Source: Algoriphagus aestuariicola (GTDB lineage: Bacteria; Bacteroidota; Bacteroidia; Cytophagales; Cyclobacteriaceae). Taken from it: DNA of 64,000 nt. The DNA is taken from the NCBI RefSeq assembly GCF_017254835.1, contig NZ_JAFKCW010000002.1:248001-312000 (forward strand). The letters run 5' to 3'. Below the pieces are notes generated by a model, which had not been told where the DNA came from, searched no databases, and worked only from the letters and a program-made list of their open reading frames with translations. The translations under genes and the position numbers were made by a program. Below, piece by piece: positions 34,139 through 44,329 of the stretch; the first letter of the stretch is position 1; each line of letters opens with the position of its first letter.

Positions 34139-36561
34139 TGGCACTCGAAGAATACAACAAGAAGAGGGATTTCAGAAAGACTCGAGAGCCACGCGGCAAA
34201 TTGGAAAGAACCGGCAAAAGCCGCTTCGTGATCCAGCGCCACGATGCCAGGCGACTCCATTTTGACTTGCGGCTGGAGATAGACGGAGTGCTCAAAAGTT
34301 GGGCTGTGCCGAAGGGCCCTTCCCTCAACCCCAGGGACAAGCGCCTCGCCGTAGAAACAGAAGACCATCCCCTAAAATACCTGGACTTTGAGGGTACCAT
34401 ACCCAAGGGAAACTATGGTGCCGGGGAAATGGAGATTTGGGACTCTGGAACCTTCCAGTCCAGCTCGGAAGCCTCCCCCTCGAAGATGTATGCCAATGGC
34501 GACCTCAAGCTGATGTTCTTTGGAACAAAAATAAGGGGTGAATTTGCCTTGGTACGGACCCGGCTGGAGGGCCAAAAACCCCAATGGCTGCTGATCAAAA
34601 AAAAAGACCGTTTCGCCTCCGACTTGGACTACGACGCCGATCTGCACAGGACACCCTTGAAAGAACACGCCGAGGAGCCAGCTCAGGAGGAGCTTAGTCT
34701 TGACAGCTCCATCTCTCCCATGCTTGCGGAAAACGGAAAAAAGGAAGATTTAGATAAGGCTTCCGGCTGGCTGCATGAGATCAAATGGGACGGATACCGG
34801 ATGGTCACCCATACCAGCGGCACCTCTGCCGTAGGATATTCCAGAAATGGCCTGTCCTATGAAGCGAAATTCCCTGAAATCCTTGAAGCCTTGTCCCAAG
34901 TTCCCCACAGTACCATCTTGGATGGGGAGGTGGTTGCTTTGGACAGGAAAGGCATTCCCCAGTTTCAGTGGCTCCAGTATTACGAACGGGAGCCAAAAGG
35001 CGAACTGAAATACATGGTGTTTGACCTGCTATTTCTCGATGGACACAGTCTGATCCATCTTCCGTTGAAAGACAGAAAGGAGCTCTTGGAAGAACTGCTA
35101 ACCGATATCCCCGGCGTGAGCTACTCGGAGCATGTCGCCGGAAACGGAAAGGGATTTTACAAAAAAACGGTTGCCAGCGGCTATGAGGGGATCATCTCCA
35201 AAAAAGCAGATTCCACCTATCTACCGGGAACCAGGTCGGCAAATTGGCTGAAGATCAAGCCAGTGGCCAGTGTCGAAACCGTCGTCTGTGGATATACTCT
35301 TTCGGACAGCAGGCCTTTTGGCTCCCTGATCCTCGGCATGTACGATCGGGGCCAACTGCGTTATATCGGAAACTGTGGTACGGGGTTCACCCTAAGGCAA
35401 CAGCGAGGAATGCTGTCGGAATTCAAAAAAATCAGCCAAAAAAAATCCCCTTTCCCGGATCCCATCGATCTGAAAGGAAGATCTCCAAAATGGTTAAAGC
35501 CCATTTTGGTAGCAGAGGTGACTTTTTCCGACTGGACTCGGGACAAGCGGCTACGCCACCCAGTTTTCAAGGGGCTTCGACAGGATAAGACCCCCCACGA
35601 ACTTCAGCTGGACGACGGAAAAAAAGATGTAGCGCAAACGGCACCATCCCTCGAAGACGGCTTGGAAATCAACGGCAAAACCGTCGCTGTCACGAATTTG
35701 GACAAAATACTCTGGCCCGGCGAGGGGATAACAAAATACCAGCTGATTGACTATTACCTCAACATCTCCGAATATATCCTTCCTTTCTTAAAGGACCGTC
35801 CGCAAAATCTCCACCGCCATCCCAATGGAATCAAAAAGCCGGGGTTTTATCAAAAAGACACGCCGGACTATGTGCCTGACTGGATTGCTACCGTAGAACT
35901 GCATGCCGAGTCGGCCCAGCGCGACATATCCTATCTCTTGTGCCAAAACGAGGAAACACTGATATATCTGGCCAACCTTGCCTGCATCGAACTGAATCCT
36001 TGGAATTCCAGGGTAGGCTCGCTGGATAGACCCGACTATTTGGTGATAGACCTCGACCCCTCGATAAAAAACAGTTTTTCGGACGTGGTGGAAGTTGCGC
36101 TGGAGTTTAAAAATCTCCTGGACCAGCTGGACGTCAAGGGGTATTGCAAAACTTCCGGGGTCAGCGGCCTGCATATCTACCTGCCACTTGGCGCAGCATA
36201 CAGCTATGAAGAAGCCCGGAACTTCTGCAAGCTGCTCTGCCATATCGTCCAGGAGCGACTACCCAAGCTCACTACGCTCGAAAGGAGAATCAAGGACCGA
36301 AATGGCAAAATGTACCTCGACTACCTTCAAAATCGGGAAGGGCAAACACTTGCTGCCCCCTATTGCGTTCGTCCCAAACCGTTGGCTACCGTTTCTACCC
36401 CACTGCATTGGCAAGAGGTTAACTCCAAATTGGACAAAAACGACTTTACCATCTCCACCGTGATGGATCGAGTGAGAAAATATCCAAAATTGTTTGTCGA
36501 AGTATTGGGCAAGGGCGTCGATATCGAAGGCGCAATCGCAAAAATCAGTGAAATGAAGTGA
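34138..36561 (+). CDS. ligD: Multifunctional DNA ligase D
   Basis: 807 residues from the ATG at 34138 (TGATG overlap with the ku stop). Domain order is 3'-phosphoesterase (about 30-180, with RFVIQRHDARRLHFDLR), ATP-dependent ligase (about 190-510, nucleotidyl Lys216 in EIKWDGYR, and GEVVALD), then polymerase/primase (about 530-800, VIDLDPS as metal site and KTSGVSGLHIY). All three active-site signatures appear intact. With Ku it repairs double-strand breaks by non-homologous end joining. Full-length and probably functional. Confidence 0.96.
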   Translation: MALEEYNKKRDFRKTREPRGKLERTGKSRFVIQRHDARRLHFDLRLEIDGVLKSWAVPKGPSLNPRDKRLAVETEDHPLKYLDFEGTIPKGNYGAGEMEIWDSGTFQSSSEASPSKMYANGDLKLMFFGTKIRGEFALVRTRLEGQKPQWLLIKKKDRFASDLDYDADLHRTPLKEHAEEPAQEELSLDSSISPMLAENGKKEDLDKASGWLHEIKWDGYRMVTHTSGTSAVGYSRNGLSYEAKFPEILEALSQVPHSTILDGEVVALDRKGIPQFQWLQYYEREPKGELKYMVFDLLFLDGHSLIHLPLKDRKELLEELLTDIPGVSYSEHVAGNGKGFYKKTVASGYEGIISKKADSTYLPGTRSANWLKIKPVASVETVVCGYTLSDSRPFGSLILGMYDRGQLRYIGNCGTGFTLRQQRGMLSEFKKISQKKSPFPDPIDLKGRSPKWLKPILVAEVTFSDWTRDKRLRHPVFKGLRQDKTPHELQLDDGKKDVAQTAPSLEDGLEINGKTVAVTNLDKILWPGEGITKYQLIDYYLNISEYILPFLKDRPQNLHRHPNGIKKPGFYQKDTPDYVPDWIATVELHAESAQRDISYLLCQNEETLIYLANLACIELNPWNSRVGSLDRPDYLVIDLDPSIKNSFSDVVEVALEFKNLLDQLDVKGYCKTSGVSGLHIYLPLGAAYSYEEARNFCKLLCHIVQERLPKLTTLERRIKDRNGKMYLDYLQNREGQTLAAPYCVRPKPLATVSTPLHWQEVNSKLDKNDFTISTVMDRVRKYPKLFVEVLGKGVDIEGAIAKISEMK

Positions 36562-37090
36562 GCGTTGCTTGGACAAGCCGCTATTTACCCTGTTGTTTTC
36601 CATAAATCCCACCCAAAACTCTTTTCCAACTGTGGAAATCTGCCCCAAAGCCGAGAAACTAGCACTCGCCATAAAAATAGAATGAGAAGCCGAAGTAGCT
36701 TTTTAGTCATGGTGGGGTGACGAGAATTAAGAATTTCAATATAGCGAAGAGTAAAAAATATTCTTCTGAAAAAGATGTCAAAAGCAGAAACGTAAATTTC
36801 ACATCCACGGTCTGCTTTGTCGTCAGATTGAGCACTTTAGCCTAAGATGTCGCCTATAGCCAAGTCCTCTGATTTGAGTTCTTCCAGCGATCCAAACTGA
36901 TTTTAGCTTGGCATTGATGGCAAAATGCCCCCTGGTTAGCGACTGGGATACGCCTTGGTTTTAATTCATACCAAAACCTTAAATAGCATGCTTTGCCTCC
37001 ATTGGTGGGATCTGTTAATAATATCTTAACCATGCGGATTCCCGATTTCTTGGTCACAGGGCTATTTTTGAAACAACCTCGGTCAGGCCT
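36562..37090. other. Gap between ligD and the ECF sigma gene
   Basis: 530 bp with no coding sequence I can support. Only the promoter element near the sigma gene stands out. Confidence 0.5.
37063..37070 (+). promoter_or_regulatory. -7 element of the ECF sigma gene promoter
   Basis: TATTTTTG, a full match to TAnnTTTG, 20 bp before the ATG at 37091. No good -33 TTTG at 19-21 nt upstream, so confidence is limited. Confidence 0.45.
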
Positions 37091-37615
37091 ATGCAAAGTC
37101 TCTCAAATCCTGTTTTTTTCGAGCAAGTCTTCACAGAGCACTGGGAGCTGATGTACCAGAGTGCATACAGAAAAATAGGAGATCAGGCGATAGTTGAAGA
37201 TTTGATCCAGGAGATTTTCGTCGATATCTGGAAAAGACGAGAAAGCCTCGAAATAAAAAGCGGGATCAAAGCCTACCTGCTCACCGCTGTAAAATACCAG
37301 GTAATGAGGTATTTAGACGAACAAGCAAAAAACCGGGTGCAAAACAAGGAGGAGTGGGTCGGGTACTATGAAGAGGACATTTTTGCATTCGAAGAACTCT
37401 ACCACGAAATTGAGGTCGCGGTGACCTCCCTGCCGCCTCGGGCTGCCGTGATTTTCAGAATGAGCCGTTTAGAAGGCTACAGTGTGGAAGAGATTGCTGA
37501 AAAGCTACAAGTTTCCCCGCAAACCATTCACAACCAACTGTCTAAATCCCTCAAGGTTATGCGGAGGGAGCTAAAGCATCTGGCACCGATGCTGGCGTTG
37601 GTCATGGCTTCATAG
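37091..37615 (+). CDS. ECF-type RNA polymerase sigma factor
   Basis: 174 residues with sigma region 2 (WELMYQSAYRKIGDQAIVEDLIQEIFVDIWKR, truncated here in quotation) and region 4 (LPPRAAVIFRMSRLEGYSVEEIAEKLQVSPQTIHNQLS, likewise), joined by a short linker. It belongs to the Bacteroidota ECF group that is controlled by FecR anti-sigma factors and STN-containing SusC transducers. Exactly that set follows. It is expected to switch on the 38786-43720 transport genes when the ligand binds. Confidence 0.93.
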   Translation: MQSLSNPVFFEQVFTEHWELMYQSAYRKIGDQAIVEDLIQEIFVDIWKRRESLEIKSGIKAYLLTAVKYQVMRYLDEQAKNRVQNKEEWVGYYEEDIFAFEELYHEIEVAVTSLPPRAAVIFRMSRLEGYSVEEIAEKLQVSPQTIHNQLSKSLKVMRRELKHLAPMLALVMAS

Positions 37616-37732
37616 CCGGACTTTGATTACGTAAAGGTTATTTTTCGGCCGGACAACCTTCATAAATCCTTAATCAATTCAGGCGGTAGTGGACAGGCGT
37701 TTTTCCCACCTATAGAGAGAAAGCCCACATGA

Positions 37733-38701
37733 ATGAAATTACATCCCTCGCTCTCCCAGACCATCAGCAAACTCTTACGGGGAAAAGCCACGCCTTCTGA
37801 AATCCAACAAATAAACGAGTGGTATCACCAAGACGAGGGGGAGCAACTGGAGATCATAGACCATCAAGGCCGGACTAGGTCCCAGATTGAGCGGGATCTT
37901 TTCAAAAAGATCAGAAGTCGAACGCAGCCCAACAGACCAGGTGACAAACGTGGATCATGGGCATGGAAAATCGCCGCTTCTGTGATCCTGGGAATGGGAC
38001 TCGGTTTGGTAACGCTTCAACAGCTTGATGTGAAGGAACCAAAACCTTCACCGGAGATTTCATTCGTCACGTTCGAAAACGGCACCGGGATGATCAAAAA
38101 GATCCGCCTCCCCGATGGCTCTTCCGTACGGCTCTTTCACAACACAAAGATTCAGGTAGCAGAGAACTTTTCGGAGCGGCGACTCCTAAAACTTCGGGGC
38201 GAGGCCTTTTTTGAAGTGAAGCGGGACAGTTTGCGACCGTTTCGGGTCGAGTCCGGCAAGCTGACCACAGAGGTATTGGGAACTTCATTTTTGATCAAAG
38301 CCCTATCCGACGAGTCAGAAGTCGTAGCGGTGAAGACCGGTCTGGTGAAAGTCTCCGATCCGCATGAAGCGACCTTTTTGCTACATCCCAACAAGCGTTT
38401 GGACTACGTCGGACAGAAGGGTTCAGTGAGTGAAACTCCTGCTGGCGATCCACTTTTTGCCTGGACGGAAGACATCCTGGCTTTCCAAAAAACCCGGATG
38501 TACGAGATGGTAGAAATCCTAGAAGACTGGTATGGCGTCACCATCACCCATAACCTGACGGAGCAAAATACCTGTGAAATCTCTGGTGTCTATGAAAATC
38601 AAAGCCTGGAAAATCTCCTCCAGCTGATCCAATATTCCATCCCGCTCACCTATCAACTCGACGCAAAAAATGTGATACTCCATTTCAAGAACTGCCCCTA
38701 A
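37733..38701 (+). CDS. FecR-family anti-sigma factor
   Basis: 322 residues. The cytosolic N-terminal part has the helical DUF4880-like pattern (LLRGKATPSEIQQINEWY), a single membrane helix spans about 77-97 (WKIAASVILGMGLGLVTL), and the periplasmic FecR domain contains IRLPDGSSVRLFHNTKI and RLLKLRGEAFFEVKRD, with the C-terminal DUF4974-like segment LEDWYGVTITHN. It holds the sigma factor at the membrane and reads the SusC STN domain. It lies 117 bp after the sigma gene and 84 bp before SusC. Confidence 0.93.
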   Translation: MKLHPSLSQTISKLLRGKATPSEIQQINEWYHQDEGEQLEIIDHQGRTRSQIERDLFKKIRSRTQPNRPGDKRGSWAWKIAASVILGMGLGLVTLQQLDVKEPKPSPEISFVTFENGTGMIKKIRLPDGSSVRLFHNTKIQVAENFSERRLLKLRGEAFFEVKRDSLRPFRVESGKLTTEVLGTSFLIKALSDESEVVAVKTGLVKVSDPHEATFLLHPNKRLDYVGQKGSVSETPAGDPLFAWTEDILAFQKTRMYEMVEILEDWYGVTITHNLTEQNTCEISGVYENQSLENLLQLIQYSIPLTYQLDAKNVILHFKNCP

Positions 38702-38785
38702 AAAGCGAATGGATCCGTTCCAACCCGTCCATCCTTTTACGGGAAAAAACATTTTGACATTCTAAACCATGAACCATTCGAATCC

Positions 38786-41700
38786 ATGAAAAAAAAGTTA
38801 CCACCAGCCTTAAAAACCTTGTTTATGAGCTTATTTACGGCTTGTCTCCTCTGCTGCTGCCTACACTCGATGGTGTTTGCCGGTGCCCTTTCAGCCCAGA
38901 GATTGGAAGAAACTCCAATTGCGTTCTCTTCGGAAGAAATGTCCCTGTCGGCCTCTTTCAGACAGATCGAAAAGCAGTCTGACTTTCGGTTTTCCTACGA
39001 AAGCGGTCTCGACCTGAGCAAAAAAGTCAGATTCTCAACCAAGCGCTCTGACCTGCAGACGATCCTGGAGACGATCTCGGCGCAATCCTCCCTGAAGTTT
39101 AAGCAAATCAAGACCACCATCGCGGTAAGCACCCAGCAAAGAGTCCCTGTCATTGCGACTGTAGCCGAGCGTGTGAGCCTATCCGGAACTGTGTTAGATG
39201 GGGATACCGGAGAGAGCCTGCCCGGCGTGAACATCATCATCAAAGGTACCACCAAAGGGACGACGACGGATCTGGATGGAAAATTCTCCATTACCGTCGA
39301 TGCAGGGGCATCCCTGGTCTTCTCTTATGTGGGCTACGACCGACAGGAGGTTCTGATCCAAAATCAAACCGAATTGACGGTACGGATGCAGCTGGACAGT
39401 GAATCCCTCGGCGAAGTCGTAGTCACTGCCCTGGGGATCAAGCGCGAGGAGAAAGCCCTGGGCTACGCCACCCAGAAGGTAGACTCTGAGGAATTGCTCG
39501 ATGCCAGATCCAACAATTGGTCAGATGCACTGAGGGGAAAAGTAGCAGGTCTCAATGTGCTTTCGGCGGGCTCCGGCCCTATGAACTCCTCACAAATCAG
39601 TCTGAGGGGAGATAACTCCCTGAATCCTAATGGAAACTTTGCACTCATTGTGGTTGATGGGGTTCCGATGAATTCCGGACTGACTTCTTCCGGCGTAAAC
39701 AACGCCTATGGTGCCGGCTCCGGCAATGACGTTCCGGTGGATTTTGGGAATGGGATAGCCGATCTCAACCCGGATGACATCGAGAATATAACGGTGCTAA
39801 AAGGAGCCAGTGCAACGGCACTTTACGGTAGCCGTGCTGCAAATGGCGCCTTGATTGTCACGACCAAGAGCGGCGCCAGGAAAACCAAAGGCCTTGGTGT
39901 CACGATCAATTCAAACATCAGTTTCCAGAACGTATTGAAGTGGCCCGACTACCAGCATGAATACGGCCAGGGCACCGGACGGGCTTTCAACGCAAACGGA
40001 GACTTGTTTTACAGCTATGGAGTTTCTGAAGACGGAGCCAATACCGGAGGAACGAGCAGTGCTTTCGGCCCTAAGTTTGAAGGCCAATCCTACTATCAGT
40101 ACGATCCGACGCTGGAGGGACAATCTGCTGAGCGGCAACTTTGGAGACCTTATGAGGACAACGTGAAGGGCTTCTGGGAAACCGGCTTTAACATGATCAA
40201 TTCCGTTGCGCTGGACGGAAGTGGCGAAACGGGCTCCCTTCGTGCCTCGATCACCCAGACTAAAAACGAGTGGATGATGCCAAACACCGGCTTTAATCGG
40301 TTAGTCGCGGCTCTTTCAGCTTCACAGCAAATCAGCAAAAAGCTGAGTCTAAACGCCAAGGCAAACTACACCAACAAAAACTCGGATAATCTGCCGGCGA
40401 CGGGCTACAACAACCAGTCGATCGCCTATTTCATGATCTTCCAAAATCCAAATGTGGACTTGCAGTGGTATCGTCCGATTTGGAAATCAGGCCAGGAAAA
40501 CGTGGATCAGGTTCACCCTTTCAGCTCCTTCATTGACAACCCCTACCTGATAGCCTACGAGATGACCAACTCGGTAAACAACAACTCCGTGTTTGGAAAT
40601 CTCTCCGCCAACTATGCCTTCGATGATCATTTTGAATTGATGGTTCGTGCGGGTCTGGCGATGAGTCAAGAGGAACGGGCGCAGCAGCGGCCCTACAGCA
40701 CCGCCAATTTCCAGCGGGGCTATTACAAGGAGCAGGACATCACCAACTACGAGCAGAATTCTGATTTCCTGTTGACCTACAAGGGAAACTTGGCGGAAAA
40801 GATCTCGCTGAGAGCAAGTATCGGTGGCAATCACATGAAAAGGGAATACCGGATGATGAGCGCCTATGTGGACGGGCTGGTGATTCCGGGGGTTTATAAG
40901 CTGGCCAACGGGGTCAACAATCCCGTTCTCTCCACCAGCAATTCCAACCGGGTCATCAATTCCTTGTATGGCTTGGTTTCGGTGGATTTTGACGAAAAGG
41001 TGTTTGTGGACATTACCGGCCGAAATGACTGGTCGAGTACGCTCCCCACCCAAAACAACAGCTTTTTCTATCCTTCGCTCAGTACAAGCTTTGTGCTGTC
41101 CGACATCTTCACGCTGCCTACCCAGATCTCCTTTGCCAAGCTTAGAGTATCCGGAGCTCAGGTGGGCAATGACACCGAACCTTACCGAACCTCAAAATAT
41201 TACGGCCAGAGTGAATTCCCTGGCTCTGCATCAGTTCCTTCCACCCTCTACAATACGGATTTCAAACCGGAGATCACAACCAGTTTTGAAACCGGCATCG
41301 AGTTGATTTTCTTCCAAAGACGTCTGGGCCTTGATCTAAACTATTACGTCACCGAAACCAAAAACCAAATTCTGGAAGTACCAGTGGACATTACCACCGG
41401 ATTTTCCAGTGCTATCCTGAATGCAGGAAACGTCAAGAACCAAGGCGTAGAACTTGTTTTGAACGGCAGTCCCATCAAGTCACCAAACTTCCAGTGGAAC
41501 GCTTTCCTTACTTGGGCAAAGAACAAAAACGAAGTGCTTTCCCTTCCCGATGAAGTCGACGGAAGCCAAGTGATCGGTGTGGGCGGCAACGCAACGATTA
41601 TTGCCAAAGTAGGAGGAACCACGGGAGACATCTATGGTTTTGGATTCGTCAGATCTCCGGACGGACAGATCGTCTACGGCGCCAATGGCTTGCCATCTAG

Positions 41701-42271
41701 ACCGGAGGAGATCCAATATATCGGTAATGCCTATGCGAAGTGGAAAGGCGGATTCAGAAATGAATTTGCTTACAAAGCACTCAGGGTAAGTATCCTTTTT
41801 GACGGGCAGTATGGCGGAACGGTATATTCCCAGACGCACCATAAGATGTCTGAACAAGGCAAGTTGACACACACCCTGAAGGGCCGTGAAGACGGATTCA
41901 TCATAGGCAAAGGCGTTGTGGACAATGGGGACGGAACGTTCTCTCCCAACACAAAGCAGGTCAACCTGGCGGATTATTACGCGGATTACTATCGCAGGGC
42001 GAATGTGGAGTCCAATTCCTTTGACGCTTCCTTCATCAAGCTGCGGGAAGCACGGATCGAGTACGCCATTCCGGCAAAACTTCTGCAAAAAACCAGCATC
42101 AGCCAGGCATCCATCGCAGTATATGGAAGGGATCTGGCGATGTGGACTGACTTCCCGATGTTCGATCCGGAGACCGCCGCACTCAACGGAGGAACCTTGC
42201 TGCCCGGTATTGAAATGGGACAACTGCCCAGCCCAAGAACCATGGGCGTGAACCTTACCCTCAAGTTTTAA
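38786..42271 (+). CDS. STN-containing SusC-family TonB-dependent transducer (pair 2)
   Basis: 1161 residues. After a signal sequence there is an STN signalling domain (about 45-115: LSASFRQIEKQSDFRFSYE, LQTILETISAQSSLKFK), then the carboxypeptidase-like domain (130-205), the TonB plug (LGEVVVTALGIKREEKALGY, 208-227) and the barrel, ending TMGVNLTLKF. The STN domain contacts FecR, so this transporter is also the sensor of the ECF locus. The ALGIKREEKALGY plug start is typical of one large SusC subgroup. SusD follows 12 bp downstream. The ligand is unknown. Confidence 0.95.
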   Translation: MKKKLPPALKTLFMSLFTACLLCCCLHSMVFAGALSAQRLEETPIAFSSEEMSLSASFRQIEKQSDFRFSYESGLDLSKKVRFSTKRSDLQTILETISAQSSLKFKQIKTTIAVSTQQRVPVIATVAERVSLSGTVLDGDTGESLPGVNIIIKGTTKGTTTDLDGKFSITVDAGASLVFSYVGYDRQEVLIQNQTELTVRMQLDSESLGEVVVTALGIKREEKALGYATQKVDSEELLDARSNNWSDALRGKVAGLNVLSAGSGPMNSSQISLRGDNSLNPNGNFALIVVDGVPMNSGLTSSGVNNAYGAGSGNDVPVDFGNGIADLNPDDIENITVLKGASATALYGSRAANGALIVTTKSGARKTKGLGVTINSNISFQNVLKWPDYQHEYGQGTGRAFNANGDLFYSYGVSEDGANTGGTSSAFGPKFEGQSYYQYDPTLEGQSAERQLWRPYEDNVKGFWETGFNMINSVALDGSGETGSLRASITQTKNEWMMPNTGFNRLVAALSASQQISKKLSLNAKANYTNKNSDNLPATGYNNQSIAYFMIFQNPNVDLQWYRPIWKSGQENVDQVHPFSSFIDNPYLIAYEMTNSVNNNSVFGNLSANYAFDDHFELMVRAGLAMSQEERAQQRPYSTANFQRGYYKEQDITNYEQNSDFLLTYKGNLAEKISLRASIGGNHMKREYRMMSAYVDGLVIPGVYKLANGVNNPVLSTSNSNRVINSLYGLVSVDFDEKVFVDITGRNDWSSTLPTQNNSFFYPSLSTSFVLSDIFTLPTQISFAKLRVSGAQVGNDTEPYRTSKYYGQSEFPGSASVPSTLYNTDFKPEITTSFETGIELIFFQRRLGLDLNYYVTETKNQILEVPVDITTGFSSAILNAGNVKNQGVELVLNGSPIKSPNFQWNAFLTWAKNKNEVLSLPDEVDGSQVIGVGGNATIIAKVGGTTGDIYGFGFVRSPDGQIVYGANGLPSRPEEIQYIGNAYAKWKGGFRNEFAYKALRVSILFDGQYGGTVYSQTHHKMSEQGKLTHTLKGREDGFIIGKGVVDNGDGTFSPNTKQVNLADYYADYYRRANVESNSFDASFIKLREARIEYAIPAKLLQKTSISQASIAVYGRDLAMWTDFPMFDPETAALNGGTLLPGIEMGQLPSPRTMGVNLTLKF

Positions 42272-42283
42272 TCAGACATCATT

Positions 42284-43720
42284 ATGAAAAAATACATTGC
42301 AACACTTTTGATTGGAACTCTGGTTTGGGCTTCCACATCTTGCACCCAAGATTTTGAAGAAATCAACACAGATCCCAACAGGATAGACCAAATCAGTCCC
42401 GGAACCCTGCTCAACCCGATCCTGTATGGATTGGCCAGTTTCAATACCAGTCGAGCGGACGGCTTCACCTTTCAGATCATGCAGGTGGCACTACCCTTTC
42501 CGAGTGCAAACGGAGGCATCCACCGCTACGAGCTTACGGAATCCACAGGCAACTCGACTTGGAACAACCACTACAAATGGCTGGTGAATATCAAGGAAAT
42601 GGAAGCCTCTGCGATTGCCAATGCGGATGTGAACTATGAAGCGATATCGCTGACGCTAAAAGCTTGGACTCTGAGCCAGCTGACGGATTGCTTTGGAGAC
42701 ATTCCAATGGACGAGGCAAGCCGTGGAGAAGACGGTATTTTCCAGCCGACCTTCAACACCCAAGAAGAAGTTTACACCCAGATTTTCAAAGATTTGGAGC
42801 GTGCGAATACGCTCTATGATGACTCCCAGGCCATGATCTATGGAGATGACATCCTTTTTCATAACGATGTAGAGAAATGGAGAAAGTTCACCAACTCGCT
42901 TCATCTAAGACTGCTTTTGAGAGTTTCGAATCGCGAGGAGGTCAATGCATTCACAAAACTTGCCGCCATGGTCAATGATCCTGTTACCTATCCTGTGTTC
43001 ACAAGCACGGCAGAGTCCGGAATCTTACAGATCACGGGGGTAACGCCAAACCTTTCTCCTTGGGGCCGGGCGATTGATTTTACGACTTTCCGCTCCATCT
43101 CGGAGTTCTTTGCCGATCAGCTGAATGCACTGGAAGATCCGAGACGAGCCAAATTTATGACTCAGGCCAGAACTTCGGACGGCACCACTACCATCGGATA
43201 CAAAGGTATCCCAAGCGGATACGAGGGTGCGGAGACGCAATTCAAATTCATCCCGAGCAACCACAACATTGCCTTGGTCCAGGCTCCGATGCTCTCTTTG
43301 ATCTTGACCTATGCCGAGGTGGAATTCATCAAAGCCGAGCTGGCGCAAAGGGGATATATCTCTTCAGATGCTAAAGCACATTATGAAAAAGGGGTGAAGG
43401 CCGCCATGGAGCAATGGGATGTGCAGCTCCCGGCCGGATATTTTGACAATCCAGCTGCATCCTACGACGGGACGCTGGAGCGGATCATGTTGCAAAAATA
43501 TGTGGCGCTCTACTTCAACGACACTCAGCAGTGGTTTGAATACCGAAGAACAGGCCTGCCTGAGCTCCCCAAAAACCCAGGCATGGAAAACAACCAAATC
43601 ATGCCCGTGCGATACGAATATCCTGTCTCCGTACAGATCAACAATCCGGATAATTACCAAGACGCAGTCGCCCGAATGGGAGGAGACGATATCAACACGA
43701 AAGTGTGGTGGGAAAAATAG
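42284..43720 (+). CDS. SusD-like lipoprotein (pair 2)
   Basis: 478 residues with lipobox STSC (Cys20). The start of the mature protein, DFEEINTDPNRIDQI, and the later LSQLTDCFGDIPMDEA, FHNDVEKWRKFTNSLHLRL and MLSLILTYAEVEFIKAE are typical of the SusD-like subgroup whose members begin EINTDPN. It is the ligand-binding lid of the upstream SusC. A strong terminator follows, closing the ECF-FecR-SusC-SusD locus. Confidence 0.93.
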   Translation: MKKYIATLLIGTLVWASTSCTQDFEEINTDPNRIDQISPGTLLNPILYGLASFNTSRADGFTFQIMQVALPFPSANGGIHRYELTESTGNSTWNNHYKWLVNIKEMEASAIANADVNYEAISLTLKAWTLSQLTDCFGDIPMDEASRGEDGIFQPTFNTQEEVYTQIFKDLERANTLYDDSQAMIYGDDILFHNDVEKWRKFTNSLHLRLLLRVSNREEVNAFTKLAAMVNDPVTYPVFTSTAESGILQITGVTPNLSPWGRAIDFTTFRSISEFFADQLNALEDPRRAKFMTQARTSDGTTTIGYKGIPSGYEGAETQFKFIPSNHNIALVQAPMLSLILTYAEVEFIKAELAQRGYISSDAKAHYEKGVKAAMEQWDVQLPAGYFDNPAASYDGTLERIMLQKYVALYFNDTQQWFEYRRTGLPELPKNPGMENNQIMPVRYEYPVSVQINNPDNYQDAVARMGGDDINTKVWWEK

Positions 43721-43765
43721 AAGCACTATCCAATTAAAAACTGAGTTGGTTTAGCAATAAAGAGA

Positions 43766-43797
43766 AAAGCTCCGATCGTGTGACCGGGGCTTTTTTT
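43766..43797 (+). terminator. Intrinsic terminator of the ECF/SusCD locus
   Basis: A 9-bp stem AAAGCTCCG (43766-43774) / CGGGGCTTT (43785-43793), one G-U pair, 10-nt loop, followed by a T-run. Confidence 0.88.
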
Positions 43798-43852
43798 GTT
43801 GTAGTTCAAACTCTTGTCTGAACCAAGCCTTTTACATGGGCCTATTGAGCGT

Positions 43853-44197
43853 CTAGTCACCCACCTCAATCGGAGACATATCATTCATATCCCAGGGGAT
43901 TTGCCAGTCCCGTCCATAGACGGGGATTTCTATTTCAACTTGAACAGGACATGAACGACCCTGGAGATTGGAAGGCTGTGTCCCCACAGGAAAAAGCAAA
44001 GGTGGAACCCGCTTTCGGATCTGCTGCAACTGGGTGTAGTTGATTTCGGAAGATCGGGTGACGGCGATGGCATTTTTTGAAGATGCACTTTCAAAACCCA
44101 ATTCCGAAATACTTTGCAAGTCGTGTTTTAGACTACTATACCAATCATCTTTCTGACAATTAAAGCCGAAAGCAGTCTTCAACCGCAGTTTTTCCAA
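43853..44197 (-). CDS. Doubtful hypothetical protein
   Basis: A 114-residue open frame whose only start is TTG; there is no upstream ATG before a stop. The sequence has protein-like composition (for example LKHDLQSISELGFE and VQVEIEIPVYGRDWQIPW), but I know no family. It may be a gene remnant or non-coding. Confidence 0.25.
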   Translation of the reverse strand: MEKLRLKTAFGFNCQKDDWYSSLKHDLQSISELGFESASSKNAIAVTRSSEINYTQLQQIRKRVPPLLFPVGTQPSNLQGRSCPVQVEIEIPVYGRDWQIPWDMNDMSPIEVGD

Positions 44198-44329
44198 ACA
44201 CTTGGCATGTTGCCGACCGATACTTTACGCTGAACCGACTTTAACCATGTTCCCCCTTCAAATTCGTCAACGGCAAAAAACACCTTTTAGCGAACCGGCC
44301 CTTAATTATTTTGGCCACATCACTCTATC

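Noticed and set aside
36854-37096. Minus-strand frame of 80 codons before the ECF sigma gene
   Set aside because: It covers the sigma promoter, has no family resemblance and no convincing start context.
41480-42223. Minus-strand frame of 247 codons
   Set aside because: Antisense to the conserved C-terminal barrel of SusC-2.
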